The position numbers and the translations under genes were made by a program. A stretch of 64,000 nt of DNA. It comes from Hetaerina americana. Its lineage: Eukaryota > Arthropoda > Insecta > Odonata > Calopterygidae. Under the pieces are notes generated by a model that was not told the origin of the DNA, did no database searches, and was given only the letters and a program-made list of their open reading frames with translations. Below are positions 12,501 through 25,123 of the stretch, in pieces. Where the stretch lies: NCBI GenBank assembly GCA_022747635.1, contig JAKTNV010000789.1, positions 1-64,000 on the forward strand, given 5' to 3'. The stretch's first letter is position 1, and each line of letters opens with the position of its first letter.

Positions 12501-14368
12501 GTTCATTTTCATCAAATAAACAAAATAAATCCCAGAATAAACCATTAAAGACAAGAAATGAGCATAAAAGATGCCTCAGCGCAGGTGTTAATGTTAGTAA
12601 AACACCCCAATTTTAAAAAATATACGAAAAACCACAATTTTCCATTATAGAGTGAATGTTTGAGGTGTATAGAAGGCATTTATTTTTTTTTAGAAATTTT
12701 AATTTTTCACATCTTTCCATGAAAAGTGCCAATACCCCCCTTTGGGTTCTAGGTGAAATTCTCAGTCGACACAAATCAAACAAAAATGTTTCCATGGTGT
12801 GTATTTTTGTTCATTTTCATCAATTAAACAAAATAAAACCCAGAATAAATCATTTAAAACAAGAAATGAGCATAAAAGATGCCTCAGCGCAAGTGTTAAT
12901 GTTAGTAAAGGAGCCAAAATTTCAAAAAATATTGCTAAAAACAACAATCTTCCATTATAGAGTGAATGTTTGAGGTGTATAGAAGGCATTTATTTCATTT
13001 TTAGAAATTTTATTTTTCACATTTTTCCATAAAAGTGGCAATACCCCCCCCCCTTTGGGTTCTAGGTGAAATTCTCATTCGACACAAATCAAACAAAAAT
13101 GTTTCCATGGTGTGTATTGTTGTTCATTTTCATCAAATAAACAAAATAAAACCCAGAATAAATCATTAAAGACAAGAAATGAGCATAAAAGATGCCTCAG
13201 CGCAAGTGTTAATGTTAGTTAAAGACCCCAAATTTCAAAAAATATTGCGAAAAACCACAATTTTCCATTAAAGAATGAATGTTTGAGGTGTATAGAATAC
13301 ATTTATTTCATTTTTAGAAATTTTAATTTTTCACATTTTTCCATGAAAAGTGCCAATACCTTTCCATGAAATTTCCACCATTTTCCATGAAAAGTGCCCT
13401 TTGGGTTCTAGGTGAAATTCTCACTTGACACAAATCAAACAAAAATGTTTCCATGGTGTGTATTGTGTTTCATTTTCATCAAATAAACAAAATAAAACCC
13501 AGAATAAATCATTAAAGAAGAGAAATGAGCATAAAAGATGACTCTGCGCAAGTGTTAATGTTAGTAAAAGAGACCAAATTTCAAAAAATATTGCGAAAAA
13601 AAACAATCTTCCATTATAGAGTGAATGTTTGAGTTGTATAGAAGGCATTTATTTCATTTTTAGAAATGTTAATTTTTCACATTTTTCCATGAAAAGTGCC
13701 AATACCCCATTTTGGGTTCTAGGTGAAATTCTCACTCGACACAAATAAAACAAAAATGTTTCCATGGTGTGTATTGTTGTTCATTTTCATCAAATAAACT
13801 AAATAAAACCCAGAATAAATCATTTAAGACAAGAAATGAGCATAAAAGAAGCCTCAGCGCAAGTGTTTATGTTAGTTAAAGAGCCCAAATTTCAAAAAAT
13901 ATTGCGAAAAACCACAATTTTCCATTTTAGAATGAATGTTTGAGGTGTATAGAAGGCATTTATTTCATTTTTAGAAATTTTAATTTTTCACATTTTTCCA
14001 TGAAAAGTGCCAATACCTTTCCATGAAATTTCCACCATTTTCCATGAAAAGTGCCCTTTGGGTTCTAGGTGAAATTCTCACTTGACACAAATCAAACAAA
14101 AATGTTTCCATGGTGTGTATTGTTGTTCATTTTCATCAAATAAACTAAATAAAACCCAGAATAATCCATTAAAGACAAGAAATGAGCATAAAAGATGCCT
14201 CAGCGCAAGTGTTAATGTTAGTAAAAGAGCCCAAATTTCAAAAAAATATTGCGAAAAACAACAATCTTCCATTATAGAGTGAATGTTTAAGGTGTATATA
14301 AGGTATTTTTTTCATTTTTAGAAATTTTAATTTTTCACATTTTTCCATAAAAGTGCCAATACCCCCCC
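9561..14368 (+). repeat. 15-monomer higher-order unit, copy 1 (about 4.81 kb)
   Basis: Monomer starts are 9561, 9871, 10176, 10522, 10833, 11179, 11492, 11805, 12119, 12432, 12740, 13053, 13399, 13710 and 14056. Each has a counterpart 4808-4817 bp to the right in the same order and with the same private variants (for example aaagttccc before 11179 and 15995, aggtttgagg at 11805 and 16619). The first 11 monomers also occur at 28253-31752 and 31753-35251; the last four match 1014-2332. Unit 9871 has a private 6-bp deletion (gtttcctgtattg) that removes its CCATGG. The tandem junction lies near 14340-14350, inside the end of monomer 14056. Confidence 0.9.
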
Positions 14369-17300
14369 CTTTGGGTTCTAGGAGAAATTCTCACTCAACA
14401 CAAATCAAACAAAAATGTTTCCATGGTGTGTATTGTTGTTCATTTTCATCAAATAAACAAAATAAATCCCAGAATAAACCATTAAAGACAAGAAATGAGC
14501 ATAAAAGATGCCTCAGCGCAGGTGTTAATGTTAGTAAAACAGCCCAAATTTCAAAAAATATACGAAAAAACCACAATTTTCCATTATAGAGTGAATGTTT
14601 GAGGTGTATAGAAGGCATTTATTTCATTTTTAGAAATTTTAATTTTTCACATCTTTCCATAAAAAGTGCCAATACCCCCCTTTGGGTTCTAGGTGAAATT
14701 CTCAGTCGACACAAATCAAACAAAAATGTTTCCATGGTGTGTATTGTTGTTCATTTTCATCAAATAAACAAAATAAAACCCAGAATAAATCATTAAAGAC
14801 AAGAAATGAGCATTAAAGATGCCTCAGCGCAAGTGTTAATGTTAGTAAAAGAGCCAAAATTTCAAAAAATATTGCAAAAAACAACAATCTTCCATTATAG
14901 AGTAAATGTTTGAGGTGTATAGAAGGCATTTATTTCATTTTTAGAAATTTTATTTTTCACATTTTTCCATAAAAGTGGCAATACCCCCCCCTTTGGGTTC
15001 TAGGTGAAATTCTCATTCGACACAAATCAAACAAAAATGTTTCCATGGTGTGTATTGTTGTTCATTTTCATCAAATAAACAAAATAAAACCCAGAATAAA
15101 TCATTAAAGACAAGAAATGAGCATAAAAGATGCCTCAGCGCAAGTGTTAATGTTAGTTAAAGACCCCAAATTTCAAAAAATATTGCGAAACACCACAATT
15201 TTCCATTAAAGAATGAATGTTTGAGGTGTATAGAATACATTTATTTCATTTTTAGAAATTTTAATTTTTCACATTTTTCCATGAAAAGTGCCAATACCTT
15301 TCCATGAAATTTCCACCATTTTCCATGAAAAGTGCCCTTTGGGTTCTAGGTGAAATTCTCACTTGACACAAATCAAACAAAAATGTTTCCATGGTGTGTA
15401 TTGTTGTTCATTTTCATCAAATAAACAAAATAAAACCTAGAATAAATCATTAAAGAAGAGAAATGAGCATAAAAGATGCCTCTGCGCAAGTGTTAATGTT
15501 AGTAAAAGAGGCCAAATTTCAAAAAATATTGCGAAAAAAAACAATCATCCATTATAGAGTGAATGTTTGAGTTGTATAGAAGGCATTTATTTCATTTTTA
15601 GAAATTTTAATTTTTCACATTTTTCCATAAAAGTGCCAATACCCCCCCCTTTGGGTTCTAGGTGAAATTCTCACTCGACACAAATCAAACAAAAATGTTT
15701 CCATGGTGTGTGTTGTTGTTCATTTTCATCAAATAAACTAAATAAAACCCAGAATAAATCATTAAAGACAAGAAATTAGCATAAAAGAAGCCTCAGCGCA
15801 AGTGTTTATGTTAGTTAAAGAGCCCAAATTTCAAAAAATATTGCGAAAAACCACAATTTTCCATTTTAGAATGAATGTTTGAGGTGTATAGAAGGCATTT
15901 ATTTCATTTTTAGAAATTTTAATTTTTCACATTTTTCCATGAAAAGTGCCAATACCTTTCCATGAAATTTCCACCATTTTCCATGAAAAGTTCCCTTTGG
16001 GTTCTAGGTGAAATTCTCACTTGACACAAATCAAACAAAAATGTTTCCATGGTGTGTATTGTTGTTCATTTTCATCAAATAAACTAAATAAAACCCAGAA
16101 TAATCCATTAAAGACAAGAAATGAGCATAAAAGATGCCTCAGCGCAAGTGTTAATGTTAGTAAAAGAGCCCAAATTTCAAAAAAATATTGCGAAAAACAA
16201 CAATCTTCCATTATAGAGTGAATGTTTAAGGTGTATATAAGGTATTTTTTTCATTTTTAGAATTTTAATTTTTCACATTTTTCCATGAAAAGTGCTAATA
16301 CCCCCCTTTGGGTTCTAGGTGAAATTCTCACTCGACACAAATCAAACAAAAATGTTACCATGGTGTGTATTGTTGTTCATTTTCATCAAATAAACAAAAT
16401 ACAACCCAGAATAAATCATTAAAGACAAGAAATGAGCATAAAAGATGCCTCAGCGCAAGTGTTAATGTTAGTAAAAGAGCCCAAATTTAAAAAAATATTG
16501 CGAAAAACCACAATCTTCCATTATAGAGTGAATGTTTGAGGTGTATAGAAGGCATTTTTTTCATTTTTAGAAATTTTAATTTTTCACATTTTTCCATGAA
16601 AAGTGCCAATACCCCCCCCTTTTAGGTTTGAGGTGAAATTCTCACTCGACACAAATCAAACAAAAATGTTTCCATGGTGTGTATTTTTGTTCATTTTCAT
16701 CAAATAAACAAAATAAAACCCAGAATAAATCATTAAAGACAAGAAATGAGCATAAAAGATGCCTCAGCGCAAGTGTTAATGTTTGTAAAAGAGCCCAAAT
16801 TTCAAAAAATATTGCGAAAAACAACAATCTTCCATTATAGAGTGAATGTTTGAGGTGTATAGAAGGCATTTATTTCATTTTTAGAAATTTTAATTTTTCA
16901 CATTTTTCCATGAAAAGTGCCAATACCCCCCCCCTATGGGTTCTAGGTGAAATTCTCACTCGACACATATCAAACAAAAATGTTTCCATGGTGTGTATTG
17001 TTGTTCATTTTCATCAAATAAAAAAAATAAAACCCAGAATAAATCATTAAAGACAAGAAATGAGGATAAAAGATGCCTCAGCGCAAGTGTTAATGTTAGT
17101 AAAAGAGCCCAAATTTTAAAAAATATACGAAAAACCACAATTTTCCATTATAGAGTGAATGTTTGAGGTGTATAGAAGGCATTTATTTCATTTTTAGAAA
17201 TTTTAATTTTTCACATTTTTCCATGAAAAGTGCCAATACCCCCCCCCCTTTGCGTTCTAGGTGAAATTCTCACTCGACACAAATCAAACAAAAATGTTTC

Positions 17301-19184
17301 CATGGTGTGTATTGTTGTTCATTTATCATCAAATAAACAAAATAAATCCCAGAATAACCATTAAAGACAAGAAATGCATAAAAGATGCCTCAGCGCAGGT
17401 GTTAATGTAGTAAAACAGCCCAAATTTCAAAAAATATACGAAAAACCACAATTTTCCATTATAGAGTGAATGTTTGAGGTGTATAGAAGGCATTTATTTT
17501 TTGTTAGAAATTTTAATTTTTCACATCTTTCCATGAAAAGTGCCAATACCCCCCCTTTGGGTTCTAGGTGAAATTCTCAGTCGACACAAATCAAACAAAA
17601 ATGTTTCCATGGTGTGTATTTTTGTTAATTTTCATCAATTAAACACAAATAAAACCCAGAATAAATCATTTAAAACAAGAAATGAGCATAAAAGATGCCT
17701 CAGCGCAAGTGTTAATGTAGTAAAAGAGCCAAAATTTCAAAAAAATATTGCTAAAAAACAACAATCTTCCATTATAGAGTGAATGTTTGAGGTGTATAGA
17801 AGGCATTTATTTCATTTTTAGAAATTTTATTTGTTCACATTTTTCCATAAAAGTGGCAATACCCCCCCCCTTTGGGTTCTAGGTGAAATTCTCATTCGAC
17901 ACAAATCAAACAAAAATGTTTCCATGGTGTGTATTGTTGTTCATTTTCATCAAATAAACAAAATAAAACCCAGAATAAATCATTAAAGACAAGAAATGAG
18001 CATTAAAGATGCCTCAGCGCAAGTGTTAATGTTAGTTAAAGACCCAAAATTTCAAAAAATATTGCGAAAAACCACAATTTTCCATTAAAGAATGAATGTT
18101 TGAGGTGTATAGAATACATTTATTTCATTTTTAAATTTTAATTTTTCACATTTTTCCATGAAAAGTGCCAATACCTTTCCATGAAATTTCCACCATTTTC
18201 CATGAAAAGTGCCCTTTGGGTTCTAGGTGAAATTCTCACTTGACACAAATCAAACAAAAATGTTTCCATGGTGTGTATTGTGTTTCATTTTCATCAAATA
18301 AACAAAATAAAACCCAGAATAAATCATTAAAGAAGAGAAATGAGCATAAAAGATGACTCTGCGCAAGTGTTAATGTTAGTAAAAGAGACCAAATTTCAAA
18401 AAATATTGCGAAAAAAAACAATCTTCCATTATAGAGTGAATGTTTGAGTTGTATAGAAGGCATTTATTTCATTTTTAGAAATGTTAATTTTTCACATTTT
18501 TCCATGAAAAGTGCCAATACCCCCATTTTGGGTTCTAGGTGAAATTCTCACTCGACACAAATAAAACAAAAATGTTTCCATGGTGTGTATTGTTGTTCAT
18601 TTTCATCAAATAAACTAAATAAAACCCAGAATAAATCATTTAAGACAAGAAATGAGCATAAAAGAAGCCTCAGCGCAAGTGTTTATGTTAGTTAAAGAGC
18701 CCAAATTTCAAAAAATATTGCGAAAAACCACAATTTTCCATTTTAGAATGAATGTTTGAGGTGTATAGAAGGCATTTATTTCATTTTTAGAAATTTTAAT
18801 TTTTCACATTTTTCCTTGAAAAGTGCCAATACCTTTCCATGAAATTTCCACCATTTTCCATGAAAAGTGCCCTTTGGGTTCTAGGTGAAATTCTCACTTG
18901 ACACAAATCAAACAAAAATGTTTCCATGGTGTGTATTGTTGTTCATTTTCATCAAATAAACTAAATAAAACCGAGAATAATCCATTAAAGACAAGAAATG
19001 AGCATAAAAGATGCCTCAGCGCAAGTGTTAATGTTAGTAAAAGAGCCCAAATTTCAAAAAAATATTGCGAAAAACAACAATCTTCCATTATAGAGTGAAT
19101 GTTTAAGGTGTATATAAGGTATTTTTTTCATTTTTAGAAATTTTAATTTTTCACATTTTTCCATGAAAAGTGCTAATACCCCCC
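14369..19184 (+). repeat. 15-monomer higher-order unit, copy 2 (about 4.82 kb)
   Basis: Monomer starts are 14369, 14680, 14991, 15337, 15649, 15995, 16306, 16619, 16934, 17248, 17555, 17870, 18214, 18526 and 18872. It follows copy 1 directly. Monomers 17248 and 17555 carry a cluster of small changes absent from copy 1 (catttatcatc, agaataaccatt, gaaatgcataaaag, ttaatgtagtaaaac, tttgttcac). Confidence 0.9.
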
Positions 19185-19806
19185 CTTTGGGTTCTAGGTG
19201 AAATTCTCACTCGACACAAATCAAACAAAAATGTTTCCATGGTGTGTATTGTTGTTCATTTTCATCAAATAAACAAAATACAACCCAGAATAAATCATTA
19301 AAGACAAGAAATGAGCATAAAAGATGCCTCAGCACAAGTGTTAATGTTAGTAAAAGAGCCCAAATTTAAAAAAATATTGCGAAAAACATCAATCTTCCAT
19401 TATAGAGTGAATGTTTGAGGTGTATAGAAGGCATTTATTTCATTTTTAGAAATTTTAATTTTTCACATTTTTCCATGAAAAGTGCCAATACCCCCCCCTA
19501 TGGGTTCTAGGTGAAATTCTCACTCGACACATATCAAACAAAAATGTTTCCATGGTGTGTATTGTTGTTCATTTTCATCAAATAAACAAAATACAACCCA
19601 GAATAAACCATTAAAGACAAGAAATGAGCATAAAAGATGCCTCAGCGCAGGTGTTAATGTTAGTAAAACAGCCCAAATTTCAAAAAATATACGAAAAACC
19701 ACAATTTTCCATTATAGAGTGAATGTTTGAGGTGTATAGAAGGCATTTAATTTTTTTTAGAAATTTTAATTTTTCACATTTTTCCGTGAAAAGTGCCAAT
19801 ACCCCC
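19185..19806 (+). repeat. Chimeric monomer 19185 and monomer 19498
   Basis: The unit at 19185 starts like monomers 2333, 3931 and 23250 (aaaatacaaccc, cagcacaagtg) but ends like the following type in those arrays (aaaaacatcaatcttcc as in 2646, 4244, 23563), so one monomer has been removed by recombination. Unit 19498 opens with ctatggg and acatatc yet carries aaaatacaaccc and gcgcaggtg, matching 23877 with a shift of 4379 bp. Confidence 0.78.
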
Positions 19807-22800
19807 CTTTGGGTTCTAGGTGAAATTCTCAGTCGACACAAATCAAACAAAAATGTTTCCATGGTGTGTATTGTTGTTCATTTTCATCAAATAAACAAAA
19901 TAAAACCCAGAATAAATCATTAAAGGCAATAAATGAGCCTAAAAGATGCCTCAGCGCAAAAGTTAATGTTAGTAAAAGAGCCCAAATTTAAAAAAATATT
20001 GCGAAAAAAAACAATCTTCCATTATAGAGTGAATGTTTGAGTTGTATAGAAGGCATTTATTTCATTTTTAGAAATTTTATTTTTTCACATTTTTCCATGA
20101 AAAGTGCCAATACCCCCCTTTGGGTTCTAGGTGAAATTCTCAGTCGACACAAATCAAACAAAAATGTTTCCATGGTGTGTATTGTTGTTCATTTTCATCA
20201 AATAAACAAAATAAAACCCAGAATAAATCATTAAAGACAAGAAATGAGCATAAAAGATGCCTCAGCGCAAGTGTTAATGTTAGTAAAAAAGCCCAAATTT
20301 CAAAAAATATTGCGAAAAACAACAATCTTCCATTATGGAGTGAATGTTTGAGGTGTATAGAAGGCATTTATTTCATTTTTAGAAATTTTAATTTTTCACA
20401 TTTTTCCACGAAAATTGCCAATACCCCCCCCTTTGGGTTCTAGGTGAAATTCTCACTCGACACAAATCAAACAAAAATGTTTCCATGGTGTGTATTGTTG
20501 TTCATTTTCATCAAAAAAATAAAATAAAACCCAGAATAAATCATTAAAGGCAAGAAATGAGCCTAAAAGATGCCTTCGCGCAAAAGTTAATGTTATTAAA
20601 AGAGCCCAAATTTCAAAAAATATTGCGAAAAACAACAATCTTCCATCATAGAGTGAATGTTTAAGGTGTATAGAAGGCATTTATTTCATTTTTAGAAATT
20701 TTAATTTTTCACATTTTTCCAAGAAAAGTGCCAATACCCCCCCCTTTGGGTTCTAGGTGAAATTGTCACTCGACACAAATCAAACAAAAATGTTTCCTTG
20801 GTGTGTATTGTTTTAATTTTCATCAAATAAACAAAATAAAACCCAGAATAAATCATTAAAGGCAAGAAATGAGCCTAAAAGATGCCTCAGCGCAAAAGTT
20901 AATGTTAGTAAAAGAGCCCAAATTTCGAAAAATATTGCGAAAAAATAAAATCTTCCATTATAGAGTAAATGTTTGAGGTGTATAGAAGGCATTTTTTTAA
21001 TTTTTAGAAATTTTAATTTTTCACATTTTTCCGTGAAAAGTGCCAATACCCCCCCCTTTGGGTTCTAGGTGAAATTCTCACTCGACACAAATCAAACAAA
21101 AATGTTTCCATGGTGTGTATTGTTGTTCATTTTCATCAAATTAACATAATAAAACCCAGAATAAATCATTAAAGACAAGAAATGAGCATAAAAGATGCCT
21201 CAGCGCAAGTGTTAATTTTAGTAAAAGAGCCCAAATTTCAAAAAAATATTGCGAAAAACCACAATCTTCCATTATAGAGTGAATGTTTTAGGTGTATAGA
21301 AGGCATTTTTTAAATTTTTAATAATTTTAATTTTTCACATTTTTCCGTGAAAAGTGCGATTACCCCCCCCTTTGGGTTCTAGGTGAAATTCTCACTCGAC
21401 ACAAATCAAACAAAAATGTTTCCATGGTGTGTATTGTAGTTCATTTTCATCAAATAAACAAAATAAAACCCAGAATAAATCATTAAAGGCAAGAAATGAG
21501 CCTAAAAGATGCCTCAGCGCAAAAGTTAATTTTAGTAAAAGAGCCCAAATTTCAAAAAATATTGCGAAAAACAACAATATTCCATCATAGAGTGAATGTT
21601 TGAGGTGTATAGAAGGCATTTTTTTCATTTTTAGAAATTTTAATTTTTCACATTTTTCCATGAAAAGTGCCAATACCCCCCCCTTTTAGGTTCCAGGTGA
21701 AATTCTCACTCGACACAAATCAAACAAAAATGTTTCCATGGTGTGTATTTTTGTTCATTTTCATCAAATAAACAAAATAAAACCCAGAATAAATCATTAA
21801 AGACAAGAAATGAGCATAAAAGATGCCTCAGCGCAAGTGTTAATGTTAGTAAAAGAGCCCAAATTTCAAAAAATATTGCGAAAAACAACAATCTTCCATT
21901 ATAGAGTGAATGTTTGAGGTGTATAGAAGGCATTTATTTCATTTTTAGAAATTTTAATTTTTCACATTTTTCCATGAAAAGTGCCAATACCCCCCCCTAT
22001 GGGTTCTAGGTGAAATTCTCACTCGACACATATCAAACAAAAATGTTTCCATGGTGTGTATTGTTGTTCATTTTCATCAAATAAAAAAAATAAAACCCAG
22101 AATAAATCATTAAAGACAAGAAATGAGGATAAAAGATGCCTCAGCGCAAGTGTTAATGTTAGTAAAAGAGCCCAAATTTCAAAAAATATTGCGAAAAACA
22201 ACAATCTTCCATCCTAGAGTGAATGTTTGAGGTGTATAGAAGGCATTTATTTTATTTTTAGAAATTTTAATTTTTCACATTTTTCCATGAAAAGTGCCAA
22301 TACCCCCCCTTTGGGTTCTAGGTGAAATTCTCACTCAACACAAATCAAACAAAAATGTTTCCATGGTGTGTATTGTTGTTCATTTTCATCAAATAAACAA
22401 AATAAAACCAAGAATAAATCATTAAAGACAAGAAATGAGCCTAAAAGATGCCTCAGCGCAAATGTTAATGTTAGTAAAAGAGCCCAAATTTCAAAAAATA
22501 TTGCGAAAAACAACAATCTTCCATTATAGAGTGAATGTTTGAGGTGTATAGAAGGCATTTATTTCATTTTTAGAAATTTTAATTTTTCACATTTTTCCAC
22601 GAAAAAGGCCAATACCCCCCCCTTTGGGTTCTAGGTGAAATTCTCACTCAACACAAATCAAACAAAAATGCTTCCATGGTGTGTATTGTTGTTCATTTTC
22701 ATCAAATAAACAAAATAAAACCCAGAATAAATCATTAAAGACAAGAAATGAGCATAAAAGATGCCTCAGCGCAAGTGTTTATGTTACTAAAAGAGCCCAA

Positions 22801-22935
22801 ATTTCAAAAAAATATTGCGAAAAACCACAATCTTCCATTATAGAGTGAATGTTTGAGGTGTATAGAAGGCATTTATTTCATTTTTAGAAATTTTAATTTT
22901 TTACATTTTTCCATGAAAAGTGCCAATACCCCCCC
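19807..22935 (+). repeat. 10-monomer segment, copy 1
   Basis: Monomer starts are 19807, 20118, 20431, 20744, 21056, 21370, 21683, 21997, 22309 and 22622. Every one has a counterpart exactly 5317 bp downstream, so there is no net insertion or deletion over about 3.1 kb. I noticed only a handful of substitutions between the copies (for example gttgta against gttgtt near 21437, and attgtcac against attatcac near 20765). The first six monomers also match 6118-7996. Unit 22309 mixes alpha and beta markers (gagcctaaaag with gcgcaaatg). Confidence 0.92.
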
Positions 22936-25123
22936 CTTTGGGTTCTAGGAGAAATTCTCACTCAACACAAATCAAACAAAAATGTTTCCATGGTGTGTAT
23001 TGTTGTTCATTTTCATCAAATAAACAAAATAAATCCCAGAATAATCCATTAAAGACAAGAAATGAGCATAAAAGATGCCTCAGCGCAAGTGTTAATGTTA
23101 GTAAAAGAGCCCAAATTTCAAAAAAATATTGCGAAAAACAACAATCTTCCATTATAGAGTGAATGTTTAAGGTGTATATAAGGTATTTTTTTCATTTTTA
23201 GAAATTTTAATTTTTCACATTTTTCCATGAAAAGTGCTAATACCCCCCCCTTTGGGTTCTAGGTGAAATTCTCACTCGACACAAATCAAACAAAAATGTT
23301 TCCATGGTGTGTATTGTTGTTCATTTTCATCAAATAAACAAAATACAACCCAGAATAAATCATTAAAGACAAGAAATGAGCATAAAAGATGCCTCAGCAC
23401 AAGTGTTAATGTTAGTAAAAGAGCCCAAATTTAAAAAAATATTGCGAAAAACCACAATCTTCCATTATAGAGTGAATGTTTGAGGTGTATAGAAGGCATT
23501 TTTTTCATTTTTAGAAATTTTAATTTTTCACATTTTTCCATGAAAAGTGCCAATACCCCCCCCTTTTAGGTTCCAGGTGAAATTCTCACTCGACACAAAT
23601 CAAACAAAAATGTTTCCATGGTGTGTATTTTTGTTCATTTTCATCAAATAAACAAAATAAAACCCAGAATAAATCATTAAAGACAAGAAATGAGCATAAA
23701 AGATGCCTCAGCGCAAGTGTTAATGTTAGTAAAAGAGCCCAAATTTAAAAAAATATTGCGAAAAACATCAATCTTCCATTATAGAGTGAATGTTTGAGGT
23801 GTATAGAAGGCATTTATTTCATTTTTAGAAATTTTAATTTTTCACATTTTTCCATGAAAAGTGCCAATACCCCCCCCTATGGGTTCTAGGTGAAATTCTC
23901 ACTCGACACATATCAAACAAAAATGTTTCCATGGTGTGTATTGTTGTTCATTTTCATCAAATAAACAAAATACAACCCAGAATAAACCATTAAAGACAAG
24001 AAATGAGCATAAAAGATGCCTCAGCGCAGGTGTTAATGTTAGTAAAACAGCCCAAATTTCAAAAAATATACGAAAAACCACAATTTTCCATTATAGAGTG
24101 AATGTTTGAGGTGTATAGAAGGCATTTAATTTTTTTTAGAAATTTTAATTTTTCACATTTTTCCGTGAAAAGTGCCAATACCCCCCTTTGGGTTCTAGGT
24201 GAAATTCTCAGTCGACACAAATCAAACAAAAATGTTTCCATGGTGTGTATTTTTGTTCATTTTCATCAATTAAACAAAATAAAACCCAGAATAAATCATT
24301 AAAGACAAGAAATGAGGATAAAAGATGCCTCAGCGCAAGTGTTAATGTTAGTAAAAGAGCCCAAATTTCAAAAAATATTGCGAAAAACAACAATCTTCCA
24401 TCCTAGAGTGAATGTTTGAGGTGTATAGAAGGCATTTATTTCATTTTTAGAAATTTTAATTTTTCACATTTTTCCATGAAAAGTGCCAATACCCCCCTTT
24501 TGGTTCTAGGTGAAATTCTCAGTCGACACAAATCAAACAAAAATGTTTCCCTGGTGTGTATTGTTGTTCATTTTCATCAAATAAACAAAATAAAACCCAG
24601 AATAAATCATTAAAGACAAGAAATGAGCATAAAAGATGCCTCAGCGCAAGTGTTAATGTTAGTAAAAGAGCCCAAATTTCAAAAAAATATTGCGAAAAAC
24701 CACAATCTTCCATTATAGAGTGAATGTTTTAGGTGTATAGAAGGCATTTATTTAATTTAGAGAAATTTTAATTTTTCACATTTTTCCGTGAAAAGTGCCA
24801 ATACCCCCCCCTTTGGGTTCTAGGTGAAATTCTCACTCGACACAAATCAAACAAAAATGTTTCCATGGTGTGTATCGTTGTTCATTTTCATCAAATAAAC
24901 AAAATAAAACCCAGAATAAATCATTAAAGGCAAGAAATGAGCCTAAAAGATGCCTCAGCTCAAAAGTTAATGTTAGTAAAAGAGCCCAAATTTCGAAAAA
25001 TATTGCGAAAAAATAAAATCTTCCATTATAGAGTGAATGTTTGAGGTGTATAGAAGGCATTTTTTTAATTTTTAGAAATTTTAATTTTTCACATTTTTCC
25101 GTGAAAAGTGCCAATACCCCCCC
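22936..25123 (+). repeat. Spacer block between the 10-monomer copies
   Basis: Monomer starts are 22936, 23250, 23563, 23877, 24186, 24497 and 24811. Unit 22936 is chimeric: it opens like 28253 (aggagaaattctcactcaac, aaatcccag) and switches near 23034-23043 to the agaataatccatt type with gtttaaggtgtatataagg. Units 23250-23877 repeat 3931-4871 in order; 24811 is a beta unit like 5805 with one change (cagctcaaaag). Confidence 0.85.

Noticed and set aside
20177..20443. Plus-strand open frames of 63-105 codons
   Set aside because: They arise where monomer indels keep a frame open across a boundary; they are Lys/Asn/Ser-rich, overlap the minus-strand frames and have no conserved start or context.
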